DNA of 64,000 nt, taken from NCBI GenBank assembly GCA_034769895.1, contig JAWRYS010001507.1, positions 1-64,000 on the forward strand, given 5' to 3'. A program made the position numbers and the translations under genes. Positions 52,282 to 63,615 of this stretch are shown in pieces (within the stretch, counting starts at the first letter, position 1; each line of letters opens with the position of its first letter). The DNA comes from Magicicada septendecula (taxonomy: Eukaryota > Arthropoda > Insecta > Hemiptera > Cicadidae). Below the pieces are notes generated by a model. It did not search any database and was not told the DNA's origin. It saw only the letters and a list, made by a program, of their open reading frames with translations.

Positions 52282-53605
52282 CATAGGCTACCTTTTAAGT
52301 TTTTACAAAGACAATGAAAGAAAAAACATTTTTTGATACAAATCGTTTTATTGTTTCTCAAAATATTCGCCTTTGAGATTTACACACTTTTCCATGCGTT
52401 CGAACCAAGTCTCGAAACATTTTTTCCACTCTGATGTTGGTACCTCAGAAATATGGTTTTGGAAGGATTCAACAGCTTCTCAAGGTGATGAAAATCGCTG
52501 TCCACGCATTTTTTGTTTGAGATTCGGGAACAAAAAGAAGTCGTTTGGTGATAAATCAGGTGAATACGGGCAATGAGACATTAATTCGATGTTTTCCTCC
52601 TTCAAATAATCAATTGTTCGACGTGCTGTGTGAGAGCTGGCATTGTCGTGATGAAAAATGATGCGATGTTTTCGGTTGTGTTTCCTGATTTCATCGATGA
52701 CTTGTGGCAAACAAATTGTTGTATACCATTCAGCATTAACTGTTCTTCGATCCTCTAAAGCAATGGTCGCGACATGTCCAGTGTAAGCAAAGAAACAAGC
52801 GATCATTTTCTTGGAAGTGCTTCGTGAACGAACCAGTTTTGTTGGCTTCGATTCATCTTGGAACACCCAAACAGTTGATTGTTGCTTAGTTTCCGGCTCG
52901 TACGAATATATCCAAGTTTCGTCTCCTGTTACGATGTTGTATACGGATTTTGCATTTCCTCGATCGAATTTTTGGATCATTTCCTTACACCAATTGACAC
53001 GAGCCTGTTTTTGAGTTTCGGTCAAATTATGCGGAATCCATCGGGAACAGATCTTTTTAATAGCTAAAATATCTTGTTCATGTAAAATCGAATGTACTGC
53101 AGTCTTCGATACGCCTAAGGATGCCTCTATCTCTCAGTAAGTCACATGCCAATCTTCTTTAATCATGTTGTGCACAGCATCGATGTTTTTGGGAACAACA
53201 ACCGACCTTTGACCTTCAACTTTCGAACAACAACTTTAGGTCGACCTTCACGAAATTCATCGCTGACTGAAGCACGACCACGGCGGAATTCCGCAAACCA
53301 ATTATAAACAGTCTTTTCTGATGGTGATTGATTACCAAAAGTTGTACGAAGCGATTCCAGGCATTGTTGTTGAGTTAGGCCTTTATTAAAATCGTAAAAA
53401 ATCATCCAACGAAAAGCTTCACATGAAATTTCCATTTTTTCACAAACACTTTTGTTTTAAACGCTCACTGTAAACAAACTACTCGGCCAATATCTGAGCT
53501 GCAATTGTTTTACAAATAACATGACAAATTTTTCAACAATGATAATGTCACATCTCATTAGCGCCATCTAGTGGTCGTTTGTAAAGACTTAAAAGGCAGC
53601 CCTCG
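52282..53605 (-). mobile_element. Full-length mariner element
   Basis: The ends (CATAGGCTACCTTTTAAGT... and its inverse ...ACTTAAAAGGCAGCCCTCG) are inverted repeats of about 30 bp with some mismatches, flanked by TA at 52280-52281 and 53606-53607. Its length of 1,324 bp is standard for mariner. It encodes one transposase on the minus strand. Confidence 0.9.
52348..53435 (-). pseudogene. Mariner transposase (DD34D type), broken
   Basis: The N terminus (53435-53163) reads the HTH region (FRWMIFYDFNKGLTQQQC, NWFAEFRRGR). A frameshift near 53215 and a TGA near 53135 separate it from the catalytic part (53025-52480). That part has Asp motifs TGDETWIYSYEPE, FHHDNASSHTA and YSPDLSPNDFFLFPNL, the standard D,D34D arrangement. 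A further in-frame TGA after GQRFSSP precedes the last ~45 codons, which end at 52348. All three catalytic Asp are kept, so inactivation is by frame lesions and looks recent. Confidence 0.9.
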
Positions 53606-53607
53606 TA

Positions 53608-54938
53608 GAAATAGCCAATACAAAAACTGTTTATTTGATGTTTGTAAATCTATTTGTGACAATCGTATAAGTTTGTAGACACATTACAGTAACAGTTTAG
53701 AGCTGATGGTATAAAGTTTTGTTTTTTGTGTGTGCAGCAATTTATTTAACATTTGAGTTGAGAAACTTACATTAAACTTTGTGTAAAGAACGAGATAAAC
53801 TGCTCTAACGTGGTGAAAGTGTTGTAAAAGGATTTTGGCAAGTTTGACATGCATGAATGACTTGAAGATTGTGACAGTATGATGAAGCTATTGTGTTCCT
53901 TGAATTTTTTATCACCAAGTTGTATGGTCAGTTAAGAGCACTATTCAGACATTTTATATCACTAGTGTACGGACACTGTGTAAAGCTACTCGTTGAAAAT
54001 GTCCAGATTTATGGAAGGATAAATTATGGTAATTGCACCTTTTTAAGGCACCAGTATACTGCTCTTTGCTTGTTCATGAATTTTAGGAGAAAACAGCAAT
54101 AACACCACGACTACCATATTTTCATTTTCCTCTTCCCATGAATGAGAAGTAAATAAAAGGAGAGTTTTTTGTGATTGTTTAAAGAAGATACAAACAGTAA
54201 TTATTAGCTAGTATGGTATTCCAAATACGTTTTGAAGTCCGAGCCATCTGTGACCCCCCCCCCACATCTGTGACTTTGAAGTAATATATGTACTGCAGAA
54301 GTAATTTGGTGTCAGATTAATACTATCAAATTTAAAACCAGTAAGCTACTATAAAAAAGCTCGCTTTCCTTTAATAAATATCAACAAAACAACAAGCTGC
54401 CCACTACACAAATCTAAAAACCTTCTTTACATTAAAAACATAACCTCATATCGCAAACCGTCCAGTCACAACGCAGATAAACAATGATAACAAACAAGGA
54501 TGGTACCGTGGTCATGTAAATTTGGGGGCAATATATCGTACGTTCAAAATTCGCATGCGCAGATTAGTTTTCAAGGATGTCAACGTCTTAAAAACAAGAG
54601 CACAATATTTAAATAAGAACTGTCTTCCATTTGTATTATTAACAAAAATTGATCATTTAATTAAAAAAAAAAAAAAAAACAAGTGAGCGGGGGCTGTGTC
54701 GGAGCCACAGGCGCAAATCTTCAGAGTGTAGAATACGTCTGTGTGCTTTACGGTTGCTAATGTGTTATGAATAAAAAATTACAAAATATATCAATACAAT
54801 CGCATAGTAAAAACATTAAAAACTGCAGGAACGGATAAAGGTATATTCTGATGCCGCTAAATATCATTTGTTTATTTACTTGTTACTATGGTAATTAATT
54901 CTGGTCTCCATGGTGTTGCAACGGCATCACTTTAACAG
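53608..54938. other. AT-rich intergenic with homopolymer tracts
   Basis: No gene is seen. A poly(C) tract lies at 54254-54263 and a poly(A) tract at about 54663-54679. The second copy of the short dispersed repeat is at 54371-54411. Confidence 0.5.
54371..54411 (+). repeat. Short dispersed repeat, copy 2
   Basis: Matches 42303-42343 in the same orientation, with about three substitutions in 41 bp. Confidence 0.6.
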
Positions 54939-55710
54939 CAGGGACGGCCTAAGGCAAAATTTTCACCCGGCCAAAGTGACTTTTTGGCCCCCCCCCCCCA
55001 CCTAGTCCTAGCCTGTAGTTTACATTTGATTACAGTGGTTTTAATAATTTAAAGCCCATTTTTCAAAGAGCAAAATTAATACTCAAATTCATTTCTCAAA
55101 ATGCATGATACAGGAATACGTAGGACTTAAAAAATATGCACATTTCTTTATCAGGTAATCTTTGTCTTCATTTTTTATTTTGTATAAAAACCCAAATAGG
55201 TCATTATGATGGTTTAGTTGAGAAAATCGTTCTTCCAGTGAGCTTATGGCTTGATCCAAAACATAAAAATAAAAGTTACTTTTGAAAGAAATTTTGGGAT
55301 CCGCAATGAGCTCATCGGGGGTCTCGTATTCAAACTGACGTTTGGTTTTTCGTTGTCGTACTTGTGACTCACTCGGGATTAGCGGGTCAATTTCGAGAGT
55401 CTCTGCAATTTTTGGCGTGGGGGAGGGGGTGGGTACTACTGCGACTGTCAGTTGCAATGTAGTCTGTAGTCGGCAGTCGCAAGCAGCCGTTATGGTCTGC
55501 ACGAAGTTCCCGCCATCCAGTGCTAAACATACAATACGCGCACTAGTACTATGAAATTCGCTTTTGTCCATGGTGGAAAAAGAAGATGATGCAACTGATG
55601 CTAGTTTACAGAAATATAAAGCAAAAAAATCAGTAGAAAACACTTTCTAAAATTTATTTTTTGAGGCTCTTTTTGGTGCCCCTCTGACAGCGGCGCCCCG
55701 GGCAGGCCTG
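54939..55710 (-). mobile_element. Second hAT element, internally deleted, with 8-bp target duplication
   Basis: The ends CAGGGACGGCCTAAGGC (54939) and ...GGGCAGGCCTG (to 55710) are imperfect inverted repeats. They are flanked by TTTAACAG at 54931-54938 and 55711-55718. The element is 772 bp and lacks the catalytic C terminus. Confidence 0.85.
55089..55643 (-). pseudogene. hAT transposase fragment (middle region)
   Basis: The frame carries RKTKRQFEYETPDELI and NFYFYVLDQAISSLEERFSQ with a following DLFGFLYKI. This is the helical segment found between the zinc finger and the C terminus in ZMYM1-like hAT transposases. The first ~90 codons are low-similarity and may be non-native. It keeps a more N-terminal part of the protein than the hAT at 50641-51873. 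Confidence 0.75.
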
Positions 55711-55718
55711 TTTAACAG

Positions 55719-55937
55719 CCACTATCTTTACGTTTTCCTTGTCTTTTAAGCATTGTCAGCAAATCCTCTGACGTTCGGCATTGGTCATTTTGGGTTTTTT
55801 GAATTCCCCATGATTTTCTCTACTCTCCTGTATGCGTTTCGATACTTTTGAGCACGTTTAGCATCCATATACTGCGACATTTTGTCCGAACACATGATTT
55901 TTACAACTTGAATTACGATTATTCAAACCTCTTAATA
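55719..55937. other. Short intergenic
   Basis: No gene recognised. Confidence 0.4.
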
Positions 55938-56084
55938 CCATATTGTTCCGAATACAAGCCGCACTTTTTCTCCTAAAGACATGGTCACTAATTTGGCCTG
56001 TGGCTTGCATTCGCGCGCTAATGAAATTCGAAGTTATACCTGACTTCTGGTGGGACGAACTCTTCGGTATCTATGAGTTGTTTA

Positions 56085-58880
56085 AGGGAAGCAGGGGAGG
56101 TTTGGCCCACTGCTATTACTGCTTTGCTTGAGTAGACATGTTAGATTTCTGTAGTTCAACTTTTTGCCGCTACGTTGATGCGTTAGCTTTGTGTTCAGTT
56201 TGTTCACAGCGTGCTTGGTGTGAATATTATAATGAATTATTTGTTTTGAGCGAGTTGACTGTTATTTTCGGGAATACTTCGTAAGCTTTCTGGTGAGTTA
56301 TAAACAAATATTTTTATTCTATTTCTTGTTGTAATAAACCAGTGTTTAACTTACAGTTTCATATAACGTTAGAGAATATCGTGTTTTTCCTTTTTAAAAT
56401 ATAACCTCGAACATGTGATTAGGTACATGAGGGAGGTTTGACCCACTTCTCATAGGGAGGTTTGACCCATTTTTGTTATCTTTATAAAAATGAATATGAC
56501 TTGATTTTATGATGATTACCATTATAAAATTAAGTTATATAATAAAGAGACAAAAGAACTGATCGTTTTTCTTTCTTTTCAGAAAATGCCATTCTATTAT
56601 AAAGGTGAGAAAAGGCAAAAGGTGTCTCCTCATAGGATGCGAAACGCTGTCAAGCGAGTACTAGAAGATGAGTGTAGCATAAGATCCGTCGCAAAAGAAT
56701 TTAATGTCGATCGTAAAACACTTGGAAGATACGTTGAAAAAATTAAAGATGGGAAATCAACTGATTTCCAAGTTAATCACGTTTCAAACCAAATTTTTTC
56801 TAATCAGCAGGAGGAAGACCTGGTAATGTATTTTATTCAAGCCTGTAAATTGAATTATGGAATGACGTCATTGCAGACTCGTAAGTTTGTTTACGATTAT
56901 GCTAATACTTTGGCAGCAGTTGGCATTGCAGTACGCATACCTGAAAACTGGCATAACATAAAAGCTGCAAGTTATGACTGGTTGAGGGGCTTTCTGCATA
57001 GAAATAATTTATCGTTAAGAATTCCTCAATCAACAAGCATAGAGAGGTCAGTTGCTTTCAATCGTACGACAGTAGAAGAGTTCTTCTGTAATTTGCGGGA
57101 AGTTTATTCTCGTAGGCATTATAAGCCTCAAGATGTGTACAATGTAGATGAAACAGGTGTTCTGACTGTACAATGTCATGGGAAAATCATTGCACCTCGT
57201 GGAGAGAAACAAGTTTCTAAAGTAACTTCTGAAGAAAGAGGCACCCTCGTCACAATGTGTGCAACAATTAATGCTCTCGGAACATCATTACCACCCTTTT
57301 TTATATTTCCTCGAAAAAGGCTATCGGAGAGGTTGAAAGGTGGTCCTCCAGGCTCTCAGTATGCCGTTCACGAAAGTGGTTGGATGACTGGTGTTAACTT
57401 TGAAGCATACATGAAATTCTTCATCAACTTTACAAAATGTTCAACTGACAAACCTGTAGTCGTGATATTAGACAATCATGAGTCTACCTCTACCCACCGG
57501 TTTTACAGTTGTGTACAGATAATGGTATCACTTTTGTCACTTTACCTCCCCACACGAGCCACAAGCTCCAGCCGCTAGATATAGCAGTGTTTGGACCTTT
57601 CAAAACATTTTATAATGAAGCAGCTGATGACTTCATGAGCACCAGAGGTGGAGAAAGGATAAACATATATGACATACAAATTTAGTGGCTGTAGCTTTTC
57701 CTCGAGCCTTCAATCCAATAAACATTCAAAAAGGTTTTCAATGCATGGGAATTTGGCCACTTGACAGCAATATTTTTACAGATGAAGATTTCCTTTCTTC
57801 TCAGGTTACATACCTACAAGAACCTGAGAATCAAGAAAGCTTAAAAGATGCGTCTCCTGTGGAACCTCTTTCCATACCGTCTACTTCAACAGCTCCATCG
57901 CCAGTTATTCAATCTACAAAAAATGCTGAAACTAGCAAGGGCTCTCAAACAACAATGGATCTACAATCTACTTCAACAGGTTCGCCGCCAGTCATTCGAC
58001 CTTCCACTTCAGTAGTTTCTCCATTACACGTTCGACCTTTTCCAAAATCTTCAAAAAAAGTTGGCTCAACTAAGCGGAAGAGAACTAGGAGCAGAATTTT
58101 GACAGATACACCAATCAAAGAATCCATAGAGACAAATTATGCTGATCGTCATTCTAACAAAAAATCAGCTCTCGAATCAGTAAAAGGAAAATTTCTCCTG
58201 GATTGAAGCAGTCAGTAAAACGAGCTATGTTATTTAATTCTGAGGATGAAGACAACTGCAGGTCCTTGCAGAAATCCCCCAGGAATGAGTCGATGAAAAA
58301 AACATCTTCAACTGAGTCATGGTATTGTATTGTTTGCAGGGAAGACTGTGTGGCTGATATGAGGCCGTGCTTTCTGTGTCAAACATACGTTCATGAAGAA
58401 TGTGTGGGATTAACTGTGAAACTAATTAATGTAGCTTGGCATAAAATTAATTGAGATGATTGTATTTTCCATTTTTATTTATAAGAATGTTTTCTTGGAT
58501 TTAGTAAATTTCTAAAACTTTTGCTCTATTTCCTTATTAAAAAATAATACTTTACTTGATTTGTGAAAACTTGTTATAATGAATGATTAAAATGAATTTT
58601 CCTTGTAAAATTTGCATTTCATTTCAATTCAGAATTATTGGGTCAAACCACCCTCAACATGGGTCAAACCTGCCACATGTGGGCGGTTTGACCCACAATA
58701 CATTACTTTTTATTTTATAAATTTTGCTTTTTTATAAGCTTGATTTCCTTTTTTTCATGTATTTTTTATATTATTGAAACTCTTATTTATCATAATGAGC
58801 AATGAAAAGCTACTAAAATGAGTTACATTTCATTTTATTTTGAAAATTAGAAAAATGGGTCAAACCTCCCCTCTTTCCCT
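56085..58880 (+). mobile_element. Inner pogo-type element nested in the outer one
   Basis: The ends AGGGAAGCAGGGGAGGTTTG (56085) and ...AAACCTCCCCTCTTTCCCT (to 58880) are inverted repeats, flanked by TA at 56083-56084 and 58881-58882. It is 2,796 bp long and encodes one transposase on the plus strand. Copies of the end motif GGTTTGACCC recur near both ends (56434, 56458, 58640, 58661, 58684, 58857). Confidence 0.9.
56586..58454 (+). pseudogene. Pogo-type transposase with psq-like HTH and C-terminal PHD-like finger
   Basis: The frame 56586-57578 starts with a psq-type helix-turn-helix (residues ~14-55, SIRSVAKEFNVDRKTLGRYV). A CENP-B-like segment follows, then a DDE catalytic core with D188 (YNVDETGV) and D296 (VVVILDNHES). 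A frameshift near 57490 moves the third motif (PHTSHKLQPLDIAVFGPFKT) out of frame, and another near 57680 leads into 57685-58206. That piece reads PRAFNPINIQKGFQCMGIWP and a Ser/Thr/Pro-rich tail. After a further frame change, 58203-58454 encodes a Cys/His finger (WYCIVCREDC, CFLCQTYVHEECV) of PHD type. Met 56586 directly follows a splice-acceptor-like TTTCTTTTCAG. Two or three indels make it inactive. Confidence 0.85.
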
Positions 58881-58882
58881 TA

Positions 58883-59190
58883 CTGCCTAAGCAACATCAC
58901 CTTTTCCTGGCTGTTGTTAACTCTGGCATTATGATTTATGACTGCAACCGTACGTTTTAACAGCAAACTGAACAAAGAATACAAAGAAAAAGTGTATGTG
59001 CGTGCGGACGCACGCGTGCTCGCACCCTTCTGTAGGCGGTAAGACAAAGGATGAGTAGAGAGGGTAACATGTTCCTAAATACCGGGTAAACTGACAGTGT
59101 GGTTTTCTGTTGTAACAGCGACAACATCGCTTATCTGTACTCTGTTTTAATTCGGCGTTTGCGGTATGAGTGATATTGTGGACTAAAGGC
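58883..59190. other. 5' non-coding part of the outer pogo element, after the nested insertion
   Basis: No ORF of interest on the plus strand. It continues the outer element between its left end and the transposase start at 59191. Confidence 0.5.
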
Positions 59191-60467
59191 ATGCAGTCAA
59201 ATCAAATTCAAAAAAATAAACGTAATACGTACGATGCGAATTATAAATTAATTGTGATACAACATGGAGAAAAAACATGCAATCGCGAAGCCGCAAGAAA
59301 ATTCGATATTGATGAATCCTGTATTTGACGATGGAGAAAACAGAAGGAACGACTTTTAAATGCAAATACTGCGCGACGAGCATTCACGGGACCTCAAGTT
59401 GGGCGTTTTGTAGCAGTAGAGTCTAGCGTCTGTAAATATGTACGGCTTTTAAGAAGGCAAGGACTCCCTGTCACTAAACATTTTTTTTAAATTAAAAGCT
59501 TTAGAAATTGCAGGAGAATTAAAAGTCTCCGGTTTCAAAGCCAGCTTCGGGTGGATAAGACAAATGATGTGGCGAAATGGATTTGCGCTTAGACGACGTA
59601 CATCACTCGCGCAAAAACTACCGAGTGAGTACGAAGAAAAACTCCTTCAGTATCAGCAGTTTGTCATTAATTTATGCAAGAAGCATAATTATTCACTTGA
59701 ACACATAGGAAATGCCGACGAAACACCCATATTTTTTGACATGACCTCTAACTTTACGGTGGACCAAAAGGGAACCAAATCGGTATCAGTAAAGACTACG
59801 GGAAATGAAAAATTATGTGTCACTGTAATGCTTCCTGCATTAGCCAATGAATGAAAACTTCCACCTTACGTAATATTAAAACGGAAAACTATGCCAAAAG
59901 AGAAGTTACCATCGGGTGTAATTTTTCGCTGTCACGAAAAAGGTTGGATAACTTACCGATCTTTTGGTAGATTTGTTAAAATGTGTATGGAATAAACGGC
60001 CAGGAGTATTACTAAAACGACGCGGTTTGTTAGTGCTAGATTCATTTCATGGTTACATTACAGATGAAATAAAAGAGCTTCTTTATGAAGAAATGAACAC
60101 TGATATCGCCGTTATTCCTGGAGGAATGACAAGTCAGTTGCAGGTGTTGGATGTTGTAGTAAATAAACCTTTTAAAAATAACCTGCAGTGTTTATATAAT
60201 AATTGGTTGGTAGCAAGAAATCATCCTTTGACTCCTACAGGAAAAGTAAAAAAACCATCCGTAACAGAACTATGCAACTGGATCGAGTGCGTGGGAAAGC
60301 ATCCCACCAGAATTAATAATTCATGGTTTCAAAAAGTGCTGCATATCGAACTGTATGGATGGAATGGAAGACATTCAAGAATGGATGTCATTTATGAAGA
60401 GGATGAAGCGACCGTCTCAGGGACAAGTGACAGTGAAAGGGAATATTTTAAAGTGCACAAAATATAA
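59191..60467 (+). pseudogene. POGK-like pogo transposase, broken
   Basis: Reads a HTH (YDANYKLIVIQHGEKTCNRE, then AARKFDIDESCI) interrupted by TGA, and a CENP-B-like segment (SFGWIRQMMWRNGFALRRRT). The DDE core has Asp in GNADETPIFFDM and LLVLDSFHGYITDEIK, and the third motif SQLQVLDVVVNKPFKNNL. An in-frame stop follows LANE, and a one-base shift near 59950 separates the two halves (59564-59854 and 59964-60467). The similarity in order and motifs is to the transposase domain found in vertebrate POGK. Confidence 0.85.
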
Positions 60468-60702
60468 ACTACTGTACACTACTGTAAAATAACTTAACAA
60501 TAAAAAAGTATAATTTTTATAAACGGTTAGTAAATAATAATAATTATGTAACAATAATGTACTTTACCATGCTATTTCTTTCTTAATCTTAATAAAATTT
60601 AGTAATTTTTATTAAAACGGTGACTTTACACTTTTTGCAAATTTTTAACCTTTAACCTACGATAATTTTTGGGGTGCGGCTTGTATTCGGAACAATACGG
60701 TA

Positions 60703-62446
60703 ATATCACCGCTATTACGGTACACTATGTAGATAGTACTCGATGACACAATTTTAACGACACCTCACTCAACGTTCTATCGCATCAGAAACCGGAGAAA
60801 TACTAATTTTAGTGCGCGCCAAGCGGCGCAAAAAATTTTCTATTTCTCCCCCCGCGCTGGATAATGCAATAGCCTGCTTATATTGTGCTATTTATTATCT
60901 TTGTTCCTTTATCTGTCGAATGGTACCTCATATAAGCGTGAATCTTTTGTCGTTTAGATAATACAGTATTTCAATTTCAAACGTGACGTGAAAACGTAAT
61001 GCTCAATTTTCTGGTTGGGGGTGCCTATTGCTGGCCTGAAAGGTAAGACGTATTCTATGTCAAAATCATACTTAAACAAATCACAGTGCCAGTGCCTCCT
61101 ACTTTTATAAAAATACTTCTGTTGAAAAAACAAAATATATCTGTAGCTGTAGCTTGCGGTCCCCTCTTAAGCCCACGGCCTAGTCGGCCTTGTGGTAAAT
61201 CCAGCACTGACTGCACTGTACCAATGGTACAGATATAATTTTTGAAATAAAAACAAAATGTTCTTATCATATCTTGAAATCAGAGTAGAAGGGAGATAAA
61301 TATTACTGTAATTGCTTTTAAATAGTGGATTACTCCAATGTTCATTAGCAATGGATTAGCTTCTCACAGACTAATCCCAGGACTTCCCCTAATTTTTAAA
61401 AAAGGAAAACAAATTTTCTGTTTACCATTACACACTACTCCATGAAATAAACTAACAAAAACTTAACCAAAAATAAAACTTCATCCTAACCTAAACAAGA
61501 TTTTTAAAATGTAAAAGTGGAAACATTTACAAAATAAAACAATTAACTCGCCTGTTACTTTAATTTTTTTAGATTTCTTTTTTTTATTAACTTTACATTT
61601 ATCACATTTTTTATTGAAGTATACACAGGCTTGCTGCTGACATGTGATATACAAAGCACTGTGCTTTTATTGTGATATCTATACATAATATATATTTATA
61701 ATATCTTACAATAATAGCCTCAAACAATCAACACAACAATAATAAATCATACAAACATTATGTACACTAAGCGCAACTGAGCAAAAACAGTTTTTTTACA
61801 AAATATTCAACAATGACAGTATTTCAATTGTTGAATTTTTAAATTATTTACAATTGAGAGTATAAAAAAATATAAATGTGCATGGCTAGAATTACTTTAG
61901 CATTTTTATACATGTATATTTATTTTACAAAATTTTACTATTAATTTATCAGTTCTAACAGCCAATACTAAATGTCGATCAGCAAACTAGTGAACTAAAA
62001 CTAAATATTTGTATACACTACTTTGGAACAATTTTTTCTATTCAAAATTTATATACAACACCTATAAATACAAATATAAACATATATACTGATTTTTACA
62101 ACTATTTGTGTACACAGTCTGACTGATTTTATGTGTCTACTAATTACAAAAAGTGGCCAAAATACAAAACACTAAAAGCAAGGCATTTATCGTAATTATG
62201 CTAAAGTTATTAGGAATGTTCTTCATTACTAAAAAAATCAGTGATTAGCAATGATAAATAAATATTATACAAATCAAAATTGTTTTACAAAAAGTCTACA
62301 GATGTTTTAATAGAAATTGCAGTTTCTATATTTGAAAAGAAAAATACTGTAATGTTGTCACCACTTACTGATTTACTGGAGGTGAGCCAACTGAAGTGAT
62401 TGGGACATGAAAGTAGGGCAGACGAAGGAAAAAAAATATAACAGTA
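60703..62446. other. AT-rich intergenic, no gene recognised
   Basis: About 1.7 kb of strongly AT-rich sequence. Only short frames, none recognisable. A small GC-richer patch lies at 61150-61200. Confidence 0.5.
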
Positions 62447-63345
62447 CAGTACACCGTCTGTACTCTGGCACTGTGGTAGTCCGGTGTTTTCAGGCAGGTA
62501 CTGGGGAAAACAAGGCGGTGACCACAGACGTCAGTTGGATCGTTAGTCCGTCACTGTGTACAGTCCCATTTATTTGCAGTTTTTTTTCTTGGTGTAATTA
62601 TTTGCTGTGTTTATGTAATTTAAGATCGTGAGTGCAATATGTCATCTCAGTGCAAAAGAAAACATATAACACTACTTTAGAAAAATGAGATTAACGGCAA
62701 CACAGATGCTGAACTGTACGAGTTGCGAGATACAATCACTGAGAAAACAGACAATTTGACAATGGACGATGTAAACAAGTGGCTGGCAGGTGACGAAGAT
62801 GAAAAAAAAACAGTTTACGACAGATGATGAAATAGACAATGTGATGACCAGAGAAGAGGAGGAGGAGGAACAATAGGGAGAAGCAGGGACAGCTGTTCAA
62901 CTAGGCCATGATATGGCAGTGGACCCCTTCACAACTTCTATTAAATGGGCAGGAAAAAATGCCGTCTGCTTGTGAAATTCTTGTGTTGAAAAAACTACAA
63001 GAAAAAGTATTAAAAGTGTCATTTCAAGCCAAGAAACAGAAAAAAATGTTCAGCTTTTTCTTTCCAATGGAATAGTACTGTACATTGTTCTGCGAGTTTC
63101 ATTTTCTCCTATGTTTTACTAAATTATAAACATAAACTAATTTGAATAATTATAAGAAACATATAAGATAATTTACTATATTTTTAATCCGATGTTTTAA
63201 TCAGGTGTAAGTTTTTTCTTGTTTTACCACTATGTACAATATACGCTACTTTTTGTCATTTAAATGCGTTTTTTTTTTCTAATAACCTTCCATTAATCCG
63301 GCACTACCCTGGTCTGATATCTGTCGGATTAGTGAGAGTGTACTG
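62447..63345 (+). mobile_element. Tigger-like element remnant
   Basis: The ends CAGTACACCGTCTGTACTC (62447) and ...GAGTGTACTG (to 63345) are imperfect inverted repeats flanked by TA. Inside, a broken reading gives NLTMDDVNKWLAGDEDE and TTDDEIDNVMTREEEEE, the acidic C terminus of Tigger/jerky transposases. The HTH and catalytic core are missing, so this is an internally deleted copy. Confidence 0.65.
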
Positions 63346-63349
63346 TACC

Positions 63350-63527
63350 TTGACGTACAGCTGGAGGGTCAGAGACCAAGAAGGCCAGGCATGACATATC
63401 AGTCGTTGAGAAACTCGGACAGCACCGTGGGAATAGTTTACAGGAATTAAAGGCTATGTGCATGGGCAGGAACATATGGATGGAGGGTCCCTATAACCTG
63501 ATGCAGAGAGGCAGAAGGGTTAGATAA
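63350..63527 (+). pseudogene. LINE 3' end fragment
   Basis: Reads EGQRPRRPGMTY-type and QELKAMCMGRNIWM, ending MQRGRRVR, the C-terminal end of an arthropod LINE. It runs directly into the (GAA)n tract, its likely 3' tail. Confidence 0.5.
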
Positions 63528-63615
63528 AGAAGAAGAAGAAGAAGAAGAAGAAGAAGAAGAAGAAGAAGAAGAAGAAGAAGAAGAAGAAGAAGAAGAAGAA
63601 GAAGAAGAAGAAGAA
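63528..63615. repeat. (GAA)n microsatellite
   Basis: About 29 uninterrupted GAA/AGA units, immediately after the LINE 3' end. Confidence 0.95.

Larger units (their letters stand above)
55938..60700 (+). mobile_element. Outer pogo-superfamily element (POGK-like), carrying a nested pogo
   Basis: The ends CCATATTGTTCCGAATACAA (55938) and ...TTGTATTCGGAACAATACGG (to 60700) are inverted repeats of 27 bp with one mismatch. They are flanked by TA (55936-55937 and 60701-60702). Removing the nested element (56085-58880 plus one TA) leaves ~1.97 kb, a normal size. Transposase on the plus strand at 59191-60467. Confidence 0.88.

Noticed and set aside
54254..54263. Poly(C) tract as a possible element terminus
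   Set aside because: No matching inverted end or target duplication was found.
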